Shown here: one piece after another, positions 17,483 to 25,810 of the stretch
Position numbering within the stretch: position 1 is the stretch's first letter
How the letters are laid out: each line of letters opens with the position of its first letter
Assembly (NCBI GenBank): GCA_900556485.1
Contig: USOX01000001.1
Location: 1-64,000 of the forward strand
From: an uncultured Dysgonomonas sp.
Lineage (GTDB): Bacteria; Bacteroidota; Bacteroidia; Bacteroidales; Dysgonomonadaceae
Reading direction: 5' to 3'
DNA length: 64,000 nt
Notes under the pieces: model-generated
Databases searched by the model: none
Told to the model about the DNA's origin: nothing
What the model saw: the letters and a program-made list of their open reading frames with translations, nothing else
Position numbers and translations under genes: made by a program

Positions 17483-18452
17483 TATATATATATGCTTTAT
17501 ATTTTTTCAAATTTTCAGGTTTGGTAAACCATTCAATAGTTTCTTTTAAGCCTGCTTCAATATCATAAATCGGAGAAAAACCGGTTAAGCTTTTTATCTT
17601 CGAATTATCCCCCCACAATCTAAATACTTCCGAGTTTTTAGGTCTCAAACGTTGAGTATCTTCAATAAATTTTACATCAGCTTTCATGATTTTTGCGATC
17701 AGTTCCAACGTGTCACGCATAGAAATCTCATAATTACTAGCAATATTTACTTCTTGGCCAATAGCCTCATCACATTTTGATAATTCAATAAAGCCACGAC
17801 ATGTATCTTTTACATAATTGAAATCTCGAGTCGGAGAAAGATCCCCTAATTTTATCTCTTTTATACCATTAGCAATTTGTGATATAATTGTTGGTATAAT
17901 AGCCCTTGCAGACTGACGTGGTCCATATGTATTAAAAGGTCTAACGATTATTACTGGTAATTCAAATGCATTATAAAAGCTCATCGCCATAGCATCTGCA
18001 CCAATTTTAGTTGCTGAATAAGGTGATTGAGGTTGCTTTGGGTGTTTTTCGTCAATAGGAACATATTGGGCTGTGCCATAAACCTCTGATGTAGAGGTGA
18101 CTAATATTCGCTTTACATTATTTTCTTTTGCCGCTTGGCAAATATTCAGTGTACCTTTTATATTAGTGTCAACATAACTGTCTGGGGCAATATAAGAATA
18201 GGGTATCGCAATAAGTGCAGCCAGATGAAATATTATGTCAATATCTCTTGTTATGTATTTACAAAAATGAGGATCTCTGACATCACCACTAATAACTGTC
18301 AGGTTAGGATGATTAATATCATTTATCCATCCCCAATCATTAAAAGAATTATAATATGATAATGCAGTAACATTATAACCTTCAAGAAGTAACATCTCTG
18401 TTAAATGAGAACCTATAAAACCATCCGCTCCAGTAACTAAAACTTTTTGCAT
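17475..18452 (-). CDS. legB: NAD-dependent NDP-GlcNAc 4,6-dehydratase, LegB type
   Basis: This 325-residue extended short-chain dehydrogenase has the NAD-binding GADGFIGSHL at about 8-17 and the active-site pair STSEVYG and YSATK. It makes the 4-keto-6-deoxy sugar at the head of the legionaminate branch. Length and the insertion LTVISGDVRDPHFCKYITRDID fit soluble LegB rather than membrane-bound PglF/FlaA1-like enzymes. Whether the substrate is GDP- or UDP-linked is not visible; the ptmE-like gene in the operon argues for GDP. Confidence 0.87.
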   Translation of the reverse strand: MQKVLVTGADGFIGSHLTEMLLLEGYNVTALSYYNSFNDWGWINDINHPNLTVISGDVRDPHFCKYITRDIDIIFHLAALIAIPYSYIAPDSYVDTNIKGTLNICQAAKENNVKRILVTSTSEVYGTAQYVPIDEKHPKQPQSPYSATKIGADAMAMSFYNAFELPVIIVRPFNTYGPRQSARAIIPTIISQIANGIKEIKLGDLSPTRDFNYVKDTCRGFIELSKCDEAIGQEVNIASNYEISMRDTLELIAKIMKADVKFIEDTQRLRPKNSEVFRLWGDNSKIKSLTGFSPIYDIEAGLKETIEWFTKPENLKKYKAYIYNV

Positions 18453-18476
18453 ATATTTATTTTATTCTAATATTTA

Positions 18477-20846
18477 TTATTTTCTTTCTCCATATCCATA
18501 AGTATACCCATATCCATACCTTCCATATCTACCCTTATTTTTAGATAATTCTACACCATTTATAACAAGATACATGTTAGGAAGTTTATTGTCAGCATGC
18601 ACCTCATTGATAAATGTGACCGCATTTTTAGGAGTAACATTCTCTCTTGTTACATAAACTGTAGCATCAGCTAATGAACTTAACAAAAATGTATCAGAAA
18701 CTACACCAATTGGAGCAGAGTCTATAATTATAATATCGTATGATTCTCTAGCTTCAATCAATAATTGTTTTAATGCAGGTTTCATTAATAGCTCATTTGG
18801 ATTCGGAGGTATTGCTCCAGCTTGAAGGATATCCATATTTGGAAATTCTTTTACCTTAGTCAACATTGGTTTCCATTCTGGTTCAGATCCAGATAGATAT
18901 GAGGTTAATCCTGCTCCTTTTTTAAAGCCCATATCAGCAGCAAGTTTAGGGTTTCTGACATCCATACCTAATAATAGAATCTTTTTATCTGATAAAGCAA
19001 ATGAAGCGGCAGTGTTAATACTTACAAACGTTTTACCTTCACCTGGGACTGTTGATGTCACCAATATAACTTTTTTAGAAGGATCATCTAGTATAAACTG
19101 AATATTGTTCCGTAAAGTTCTAAAGAGTTCAACTATTGGAGTAGTTTTGTTTCTTCCAACAACAACAATATCCTCTTCTTCTTTTTTCATTATCTCACCA
19201 ATGACTGTAACATTAGACAGGCTTTCTAATTCTTCTCTACTGGTTATATTCAATTGTAACAAGTCTTTAATATAGATAATTGCTATTGGTACAATTAGAC
19301 CAATTAATAATGAAGCCAATAATATAATATTCCTTTTAGGTGAAACTGGATATTCTGGAATAATAGGATCTATAATTACTTTTGCTTTATCAGATGTAGA
19401 AGCCATTGTTATACTCGTTTCTAATCCGACTTGCATCAAATAGATGAAGAGAGCTTGTTTTACCTGCTGTTGTCTATTTATTTCTAAAAGGCCTCGCTCC
19501 TGAGATGGCAAAGAGTTAATACGAGATGACATTTGTGAAGCTTGTTTATCAAATTCTCTTCTAGATATAGAAAGCGATTTTTTTACATTATTTACAGCTC
19601 CTTGTATTCCAGACTTAGTATTAGTTAAATCAGATAAAGTTTTAATTCGAGAAGGACTATCTTGTGTGGTACTCTTTTCTAATTTTTGATAAGCGAGTAA
19701 TAGTTCATTATACTCTGAAATGACTTTTGCTAATCCTGGATCAGTTATGCCAAGATTAGGTATAAACTTATCATTATTTTGAGGGTTATGTATAAAATTT
19801 TCAACAAGTTCAACTACTTGAATTTGTGTGTTTACATCAGTTCGCCTTTCCTCTAATTGAGCTGTTTGCTCTACATATATTTTAGCTTCTGTGCTTAAAT
19901 CTGTAATACCCTGATCTTTTTTGAAATTGACAACCTCATTTTCTATTTTACGTAATTCAATTTCCATAGAATCCAATCTTTCATTAACAAAATTGGATGT
20001 ATTAAGGGCCATTTCATTATTCTCTTGCACGTTGTTGGCATTGTATATTTTTACCATTTCCGTTAAAATATCAATACCTTTAGATACATTCAGTACATTT
20101 AGATTTATCGCTAGAACAGAAGAACTTTTAGTAGTAGAACTAACTTGAATATTTTCTACAAGATTATAAGCAACACGTTGGGGGTTATCTATATACACTA
20201 TGTATTCATCTGATTCTTCTTCCAATTCAATATCGGTTCTTTTTTGAATTTGGAGGCGTCCTAGATTATTTGGTAGATTAATGTTTTCCGGTAAGCTATT
20301 TAAAGTTTGAGAAAAGGAAATTTCATTTTTCTTTATTGTATAGATACCTTCAACTTTTAATTCGTCATCATTTACCTTTTTTATTTTAAGCTTGATTTCT
20401 CCTTTTAAATCTTCCGGTTTAATATCTTCTAATTTTACACTAAATGGGCAATTTTTATATACTTCTGTATCTCGGAATAGACCATTTTCATAATAAGTTA
20501 TGTAGATATCTAATTTCATTACAATCTGTTTCATCAAATTAGGAGATGAAAATACTGCAATTTCATTGTCAATATTATTTGTAGTACTTAATAAACCTAG
20601 CTCTTCTAATCCACCAAGGGGACTACCTTTTTGTCCGGCTGCCCCACCCTTATCTTCTTTTAATAAGACTGATGTGGTAACATCATATTTGCGATCCATC
20701 TTCATATACACAAATATCCCTAATATTAGAAATACAATAGCCGATATTATAAACCACTTCCAATGACGGAGATATTTAAATACTATAGCTCTTAAATCAA
20801 TCTCTTCTTCCTTTATTGTGTCCGTTTCTGTTGAAAACTTATTCAT
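18477..20846 (-). CDS. wzc: Wzc-like polysaccharide co-polymerase with BY-kinase domain
   Basis: This 789-residue inner-membrane protein has a TM helix at about 33-52, a Wzz-type periplasmic domain with coiled coils to about 500, and a second TM at about 515-535 (NIILLASLLIGLIVPIAIIY). Its cytoplasmic bacterial tyrosine kinase follows, with Walker A in STVPGEGKTFVSI near residue 602, Walker A' in LLLGMDVRNP, and Walker B in IIIIDSAPIGV near 709. The last 18 residues, GRYGRYGYGYTYGYGERK, are the Tyr cluster for trans-autophosphorylation. It controls chain length and export with Wza. No partner tyrosine phosphatase is in the window. Confidence 0.92.
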   Translation of the reverse strand: MNKFSTETDTIKEEEIDLRAIVFKYLRHWKWFIISAIVFLILGIFVYMKMDRKYDVTTSVLLKEDKGGAAGQKGSPLGGLEELGLLSTTNNIDNEIAVFSSPNLMKQIVMKLDIYITYYENGLFRDTEVYKNCPFSVKLEDIKPEDLKGEIKLKIKKVNDDELKVEGIYTIKKNEISFSQTLNSLPENINLPNNLGRLQIQKRTDIELEEESDEYIVYIDNPQRVAYNLVENIQVSSTTKSSSVLAINLNVLNVSKGIDILTEMVKIYNANNVQENNEMALNTSNFVNERLDSMEIELRKIENEVVNFKKDQGITDLSTEAKIYVEQTAQLEERRTDVNTQIQVVELVENFIHNPQNNDKFIPNLGITDPGLAKVISEYNELLLAYQKLEKSTTQDSPSRIKTLSDLTNTKSGIQGAVNNVKKSLSISRREFDKQASQMSSRINSLPSQERGLLEINRQQQVKQALFIYLMQVGLETSITMASTSDKAKVIIDPIIPEYPVSPKRNIILLASLLIGLIVPIAIIYIKDLLQLNITSREELESLSNVTVIGEIMKKEEEDIVVVGRNKTTPIVELFRTLRNNIQFILDDPSKKVILVTSTVPGEGKTFVSINTAASFALSDKKILLLGMDVRNPKLAADMGFKKGAGLTSYLSGSEPEWKPMLTKVKEFPNMDILQAGAIPPNPNELLMKPALKQLLIEARESYDIIIIDSAPIGVVSDTFLLSSLADATVYVTRENVTPKNAVTFINEVHADNKLPNMYLVINGVELSKNKGRYGRYGYGYTYGYGERK

Positions 20847-20855
20847 ATTCGATAG

Positions 20856-21677
20856 TTAGCGTGTAATGATTGAAATTACTGAAATTAGTATTGATAAACC
20901 AGACAGAGCAAGTGATTCTAGTGTGCCAAATGAAGAGTTATTTCCTTTAGCTTTATTAGGTTGAACATATATCTTGTCATTCTGCTGCAAATAATAGATA
21001 TCATTGTCTAATAAAATATTTTTGTCTTGTAAATCTATAATGCGAACACTTCTTTCTCCAGCAGCACTTTCGCGTACAAGCGTAACATTTTTCCTATTTC
21101 CATATATTGTAAGGTCACCGCTTAATGCTAGAGCATCAAAGAGCGTCATTTGTTCATTATTAGAAGTATAAACACCAGGTTTTGCAACTTCGCCTAAAAC
21201 TGCAACCTTAAAATTTAGAAAGCGTATGTTGACGATAGGCTTTTCAGTTAAATATCGAGGATAAATTAAGGAAAAGAGTTTTTCTTCTGCTTGTTGTTTT
21301 GTTAGTCCCCCTATCTCGACCTCTCCTAGAACTGGAAAATTTATCTTCCCATTATTATCAACAATATAGTTTTGAAGTCCTCCTGAGTAAGAGCTTACAT
21401 TGCTTACCCTAGTCTGAGGAATGTCATTAGCTTCATTAGGTATAAGGGGAAGATTGAAATCTCGAGCTACAGCTTCATTTGCAGGAGAATTAACTGTTAT
21501 GCTTAACACATCTTTGGGCATGATAACAGCCTCATAATTTTTTGCAGCTTTAGCAAAAGCTTCAGAAGAGATTGTTTCAGCATCCTTTAGATAGGATATT
21601 TTTTTATAAGCTGTGCAAGAACCTAAAATAATAGGTATAAATAATATTAAGTATACCCTTTTTAGCAAAGACTTCAT
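20856..21677 (-). CDS. wza: Wza-like outer-membrane polysaccharide export lipoprotein
   Basis: This 273-residue lipoprotein has a signal with lipobox ILGSC (Cys21). The poly-export domain (about 48-150, VIMPKDVLSITVNSPANEA then NGKINFPVLGEVEIGGLT) is followed by one SLBB unit (KVAVLGEVAKPGVYTSNNEQ). The C-terminal hydrophobic stretch ALSGLSILISVISI is a candidate membrane-spanning helix. It is shorter than E. coli Wza (379 aa), as usual in Bacteroidetes. It lies 9 nt upstream of wzc and is the first gene of the leftward locus. Confidence 0.9.
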   Translation of the reverse strand: MKSLLKRVYLILFIPIILGSCTAYKKISYLKDAETISSEAFAKAAKNYEAVIMPKDVLSITVNSPANEAVARDFNLPLIPNEANDIPQTRVSNVSSYSGGLQNYIVDNNGKINFPVLGEVEIGGLTKQQAEEKLFSLIYPRYLTEKPIVNIRFLNFKVAVLGEVAKPGVYTSNNEQMTLFDALALSGDLTIYGNRKNVTLVRESAAGERSVRIIDLQDKNILLDNDIYYLQQNDKIYVQPNKAKGNNSSFGTLESLALSGLSILISVISIITR

Positions 21678-21824
21678 TATTTTTCTTAGTTTTTTTATGT
21701 ATGTGTGACTAAATTCTTTTCTAACAAGTAAGAAAAAGATTTATTTTATCTTAAATTATAATTAGTTTGTATTCAAAATCTTAACATGATCTTTTTGAAA
21801 AGATACTATACACATAATTTTTGC

Positions 21825-21858
21825 GCTACAAATGTAGCTATTTTTTAACTGAAAACAA
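21825..21858 (-). promoter_or_regulatory. Promoter of the leftward polysaccharide operon with a dyad over the -7 box
   Basis: On the minus strand TTG (21858-21856), 19 nt, then TACATTTG (21836-21829) match the Bacteroidetes consensus. The -7 box lies inside the perfect dyad GCTAC-AAAT-GTAGC (21825-21838). The expected start near 21824 gives wza a leader of about 145 nt. Confidence 0.65.
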
Positions 21859-21887
21859 GCATCTTCAATATATTTTGTTATTGACAA

Positions 21888-22481
21888 TTACTTGTTTAAA
21901 TCTCCAAATAACTCTTCTTCTACAATACAGCAAATTATATGTCCTATCAGAATGTGAGATTCTTGTATTCTCGGTGTTTCTTTTGATGGAATCTTTATAC
22001 ATATATCACACAAATTAGCTACTTTCCCCCCATTCTCCCCAGTGAGAATTATAGATTTAATACCTTTTTCTTTGCATCCGTGAAGTGCATTAACTATGTT
22101 TTCGGAGTTTCCAGAAGTAGTAAAGCCTATAAATATATCCCCGGGAGCTCCCTGAGCTTGTACTTGCCGCCTGAATAGCTGATTAAATCCATAATCATTG
22201 CCTATGGCAGTTAATATTGATGTGTCTGTTGTGAGTGCAATAGATGGGATGCCGGGACGGTCAAAATAAAATCGACTGACAAATTCGCCTGCTATATGCT
22301 GAGCATCTGCTGCGCTTCCTCCATTGCCAGCAATCAAGGTCTTGAAGCCGTTTCTATATGCATCAGTTACTATGTTTGCTGCATTCTGAATTTCATCTAA
22401 TAAAACTTTATTAGTTAATATCTTGGATTTTACATCTATAGAATCTTGGATGTGGCTTATTATTATATCTTTATTATTCAT
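21888..22481 (-). CDS. gmhA: D-sedoheptulose 7-phosphate isomerase
   Basis: This 197-residue SIS-domain cytosolic enzyme makes the first intermediate of ADP- or GDP-heptose. Family landmarks are LIAGNGGSAADAQHIAGEF, the phosphate-binding FTTSGNSENI, and the C-terminal RIQESHILIGHIICCIVEE with metal/active-site Glu and His. Length is standard. It lies upstream of, and co-directional with, wza, but the strong wza promoter in the 210-nt gap suggests separate expression. No other heptose genes are nearby. Confidence 0.9.
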   Translation of the reverse strand: MNNKDIIISHIQDSIDVKSKILTNKVLLDEIQNAANIVTDAYRNGFKTLIAGNGGSAADAQHIAGEFVSRFYFDRPGIPSIALTTDTSILTAIGNDYGFNQLFRRQVQAQGAPGDIFIGFTTSGNSENIVNALHGCKEKGIKSIILTGENGGKVANLCDICIKIPSKETPRIQESHILIGHIICCIVEEELFGDLNK

Positions 22482-22621
22482 GTTCGTTTCCTTGAAATCT
22501 AATATTTGTGTTAATATTTTGATTTGTTAAATATAGGATAAAAATGAGTATTCTGCATACATTTTAATAAAAATCATATCGAAAAAACTTTCATTGGGAT
22601 AAGAAATCTCTGATATATGCT

Positions 22622-22629
22622 TATCTTTG
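22622..22629 (+). promoter_or_regulatory. -7 box immediately before an ATG (possible leaderless mRNA)
   Basis: TATCTTTG ends 4 nt before the ATG at 22634. The usual start point, about 5 nt downstream of the box, falls on or next to this ATG. Confidence 0.6.
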
Positions 22630-22633
22630 TACT

Positions 22634-23533
22634 ATGAATACATCAATATTTAAATATATAGAATTCTTACTACCTATCCACAATTGTGTGATTATTCCAG
22701 ATTTTGGCGGCTTTATAGTAAATATAGAGCCTGTGAATCATACAATTGATCAAAAGATAAACATCCCGGTTTATAATATTGTTTTTAACCCTGAGTTAAA
22801 ACACAACGATGGTATATTAGCCTCTTATTTAATAAAAGATGAAAATCTGTCATACAATGCTGCATGTGCCAAAATAAAAGAGTTTACCCAAAAACTATTT
22901 GCGGAAATAAAGTCAGGTAAGTCAGTAATTTGCGGAAATATTGGAGTATTGCGTTCGGATGATTATGGAAATGTTGTATTCATATCTAATAGTTCGTTAA
23001 TATGCCCTTCTTTATTTGGCTTAAATTCAGTATCCTTAAAGCAGCTGAATGAGATTGAGCTATTAACTTCAAATAAAGGGGTATTCTCATTAAAATATAC
23101 TTTAGGTGGAGTTGCCGCCGCTGCTGTAGCATTATTCCTCTTTATTACACCTTCATATAATATTACAGATAATAGCAATATAAAGCAAACCGCAGGCTTT
23201 TTATCTTCTATAAAGACTGTTTCATTTACAGAGCCGGCAAAGACAGATGTAGAGAAAGAATTGACAATAAAAGTTGATATCACGAATACAAATATATCTC
23301 ACCGAACTTATTACATAATAGTAGCTGGAGAAGAAACCGAGGTCGCAGCAAATAGGCTGCTAAAGAAAACTCAGACTATCTTTCCGGATGCTGAAATGAT
23401 AAGATCTGCAGACCGCTACAGGATATATGTATCTTCTTTTTCTGACAAAATAGAAGCCGAATCTTTCTTGGATGCTTTTAGAAAAGAATATCCAAAATAT
23501 AGTTCTGCTTGGTTATATTCCAAACGCAATTGA
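22634..23533 (+). CDS. HU-CCDC81 and SPOR domain membrane protein
   Basis: This 299-residue protein has an N-terminal HU-CCDC81-type domain (about 3-135; the start MNTSIFKYIEFLLPIHNC and PDFGGFIVN is diagnostic), a TM helix at about 154-175 (GGVAAAAVALFLFI) and a C-terminal SPOR domain (about 222-297, TYYIIVAGEETEVAANRLL) that should bind denuded peptidoglycan at the division site. The domain order implies cytoplasm, membrane, periplasm, linking a DNA-binding-like domain to the septum. The diagnostic N-terminus confirms the start at 22634, only 4 nt from a -7 box. Confidence 0.85.
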   Translation: MNTSIFKYIEFLLPIHNCVIIPDFGGFIVNIEPVNHTIDQKINIPVYNIVFNPELKHNDGILASYLIKDENLSYNAACAKIKEFTQKLFAEIKSGKSVICGNIGVLRSDDYGNVVFISNSSLICPSLFGLNSVSLKQLNEIELLTSNKGVFSLKYTLGGVAAAAVALFLFITPSYNITDNSNIKQTAGFLSSIKTVSFTEPAKTDVEKELTIKVDITNTNISHRTYYIIVAGEETEVAANRLLKKTQTIFPDAEMIRSADRYRIYVSSFSDKIEAESFLDAFRKEYPKYSSAWLYSKRN

Positions 23534-23561
23534 ATCTTCTTAGACTCTAAGTTAACATCTT

Positions 23562-24065
23562 ATGATGACAGTTACCATAGAGGAACGAACCCTCATCGAT
23601 AGTATCATTACCAAAAATAAAGTTTGCTATGTAGCTATGATAGATAAGAATGGTATGCCCTATGCCATCCCTATGAATTTCGGTTACAAAGATGATATTA
23701 TCTATCTCCATTCTGCTCAGGAAGGTAGCAGCATAGATTCTTTAAAGATAAATCCTGATGTGTGCATAACTTTCTGTACAGAACCCATATTGACTTCTCA
23801 GAACGAAGATGTTGCTTGTAGCTACAGAATGAAAGGGGCAAGTGCTATCTGTCGGGGACGAGTAGTCTTTGAAGATAACTTCGATAAGAAAGTCGAAGCA
23901 CTCCATATAATAATGAAGCAATATACAGACCGTACTTTTTCCTATTCTAATCCCGCAGTAAATAATGTCCTTATATGGAAAGTCGAAATAGAAAGTGTAT
24001 CAACTAAGGTGTTTGGTGTACCTCACCCCAACTCGCGTAACTATAAAGACGAACTGGAATTCTGA
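23562..24065 (+). CDS. Pyridoxamine 5'-phosphate oxidase-family flavoprotein (NimA-like)
   Basis: This 167-residue split-barrel protein begins IDSIITKNKVCYVAMIDKNGMPYAIPMNFGY, the FMN-binding pattern of the PPOX/Nim subgroup, and has YLHSAQEGSSIDSLKINPDVCITF. NimA relatives reduce nitroimidazoles, but most chromosomal members have unknown substrates. It is close to the HU/SPOR gene (28 nt) and may share its transcript. It is convergent with the Nudix gene (3-nt gap). Confidence 0.82.
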   Translation: MMTVTIEERTLIDSIITKNKVCYVAMIDKNGMPYAIPMNFGYKDDIIYLHSAQEGSSIDSLKINPDVCITFCTEPILTSQNEDVACSYRMKGASAICRGRVVFEDNFDKKVEALHIIMKQYTDRTFSYSNPAVNNVLIWKVEIESVSTKVFGVPHPNSRNYKDELEF

Positions 24066-24068
24066 TAT

Positions 24069-24626
24069 CTAAATCAGATGATTCTCAGCAATATATTTCC
24101 ATAAAGGCGCAGCTTGTACAGCTTGCTTTATTTCATCTTTCTGTAATACTTCAATTAGCTCTTCTAGGCTAAGTAGATGTACGTCAATATCTTCAGTTGT
24201 ATCGAGATGTTGTTCTGCTATTTTTTCTACATCCGTAGCAAGGTAACAAAAAGTCATATTAGTATGAGTTCCCGGATTAACCGAAATCTCCATATATTTT
24301 TCCCAATTGCCATTGCCATAACCTGTTTCTTCTAAAAGTTCTCGTTGAGCAGAGATTAATGCTGATTCTCCATCCTCACAAACCCCTGCACAAAGCTCTA
24401 AAGCTGTATATCCTATTCCATGACGATATTGGCTTACCAATACAAACTCCTTATCTTTGGTTATCGCAATAATATTCACCCAATTAGGATATTCATATAG
24501 ATAATAATCCGGAATCTCCTTGCCTGTAGGAAGCTGTATGTGTTCTTTTCTTACTGTAAACCAAGGCTTATTAGCCAGATACTCACTCTTTAAAACCTTC
24601 CAACTCTTATCTTTTATCTTTACCAT
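24069..24626 (-). CDS. Nudix hydrolase, ADP-ribose pyrophosphatase-like
   Basis: This 185-residue protein has a complete Nudix box from G81 to Y103 (G-X5-E87-X7-R95-E96-L-L-E99-E100-T-G102). Ahead of it is VSQYRHGIGYTALELCAGVCEDG, typical of ADP-sugar pyrophosphatases of the NudF/YffH type that hydrolyse ADP-ribose or sugar nucleotides. The exact substrate is not deducible. It lies 4 nt after the cupin gene on the same strand. Confidence 0.85.
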   Translation of the reverse strand: MVKIKDKSWKVLKSEYLANKPWFTVRKEHIQLPTGKEIPDYYLYEYPNWVNIIAITKDKEFVLVSQYRHGIGYTALELCAGVCEDGESALISAQRELLEETGYGNGNWEKYMEISVNPGTHTNMTFCYLATDVEKIAEQHLDTTEDIDVHLLSLEELIEVLQKDEIKQAVQAAPLWKYIAENHLI

Positions 24627-24630
24627 TCTT

Positions 24631-24972
24631 TTAATCTTTTAAAAAGTCTTTTCTCGTTGGCGAGAAAGCATCAATTAGTATGCCTGCTTCTATACAAACA
24701 ACTCCATGAGGCTTATCAGGTGCTACAAAAAAACCGTCTCCGGCTGAAAGTATTTGCTTGTTTCCATCAATATTCACCTCAAACCTACCACTTACAACAT
24801 ATGATGATTGAGTATGAGGGTGGCTATGGATATCACCAATGCTATTTGTCTGGAATTCAACTTTTACAAGCATCATATCATTATTGTATCCCATTATTTG
24901 ACGAGTGACGCCATCACCTACGTTTTCGATCTCTATATTATTATGGTATAGGAATTCGTTACTATCCTTCAT
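24631..24972 (-). CDS. Small cupin-domain protein
   Basis: This 113-residue single cupin barrel has metal-binding His residues in DIHSHPHTQSSYVVSGRFEV and the second-motif His in PDKPHGVVC. Such proteins bind a divalent metal and may be isomerases, dioxygenases or sugar-binding proteins; none can be chosen here. It is translationally linked to the Nudix gene and lies 22 nt downstream of the cyclophilin gene, so the three may form one operon. Confidence 0.8.
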   Translation of the reverse strand: MKDSNEFLYHNNIEIENVGDGVTRQIMGYNNDMMLVKVEFQTNSIGDIHSHPHTQSSYVVSGRFEVNIDGNKQILSAGDGFFVAPDKPHGVVCIEAGILIDAFSPTRKDFLKD

Positions 24973-24994
24973 CTCTGCTGATTTAGATACTTTG

Positions 24995-25810
24995 TTACTT
25001 TTCTAATACAACAACATTCATAACTATATTTTTTAACGGGCGGTCTTTTGAATTTGTCTGAGCATTTTGTATCTTATCCACAACATCCATACCCTCGATT
25101 ACCTCCCCAAATACAGTATATTCCCCATCAAGGTGTGGTGTACCACCTCTTGTATTGTATATTTCGCGTTGTTCTTTGGTATATAAAGTTTCAGGTTTTC
25201 TCTCTTCTGCTTCTTTATCTGCCAGAGCTTTCCATTGTTCACGTAGCACCGTAATTTCCGAGCGTTTACCTTCTTTGTATAAAGCTTTTATTGTATCCAT
25301 ATTTGCAGACTGCAATTTATTATAGATACTTTGTTTAAGACGTTCGAAGCGTTGCTTTTCTATTTCGTTAAGTTTTTCATCAAAGCGCAATTCGCCAGTT
25401 ACAATATAAAACTGTGATGCATCGGATGCCTTTGTTGGATTTTCAGCATCACCCCAGCGGGCAGCAGCTAGCGCACCTCGTTTATGAAAGTATAGTGGAA
25501 ATTTAATTTCGGCAGGAATTGTATCTTTAAGCTTCTTTGCTTCTGTAGGACCAGTCTCCTGTGCCGATAAAAAATCAGGGTCTCCGCCTTGTACCATAAA
25601 GTCTTTGATAACACGATGAAATATCAGGTCTTTATAAAAGCCACTTTCGGCTAACTTTATAAAATTGTCCCTATGTATAGGAGTTTCATTGTATAACTTA
25701 ACTTTAATATTGCCATAATTGGTTTGTATTACAACAATTGGTTCCTTGCTTTTACAGCTATTCATAACTATTGGTATTATAAGAAAAAGTATAAATCTCA
25801 AATTTTTCAT
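24995..25810 (-). CDS. Cyclophilin-type peptidyl-prolyl isomerase lipoprotein
   Basis: The ATG at 25810 gives 271 residues and is preferred over an upstream TTG because it opens a clear lipoprotein signal (MKNLRFILFLIIPIVMNSCKS, Cys about 20) and follows AGGCGGA. The cyclophilin fold has TNYGNIKVKLYNETPIHRDNFIKL, FHRVIKDFMVQGGDP and GEYTVFGEVIEGMDVVDKI. A charged insertion at about residues 140-220 (LNEIEKQRFERLKQSIYNKL...) interrupts the domain, as in other Bacteroidales cyclophilin lipoproteins. It should act as an envelope foldase. Confidence 0.87.
   Translation of the reverse strand: MKNLRFILFLIIPIVMNSCKSKEPIVVIQTNYGNIKVKLYNETPIHRDNFIKLAESGFYKDLIFHRVIKDFMVQGGDPDFLSAQETGPTEAKKLKDTIPAEIKFPLYFHKRGALAAARWGDAENPTKASDASQFYIVTGELRFDEKLNEIEKQRFERLKQSIYNKLQSANMDTIKALYKEGKRSEITVLREQWKALADKEAEERKPETLYTKEQREIYNTRGGTPHLDGEYTVFGEVIEGMDVVDKIQNAQTNSKDRPLKNIVMNVVVLEK

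Noticed and set aside
21678..21887. Invertible (phase-variable) capsule promoter
   Set aside because: No pair of inverted repeats flanks the promoter and no site-specific recombinase gene is nearby.
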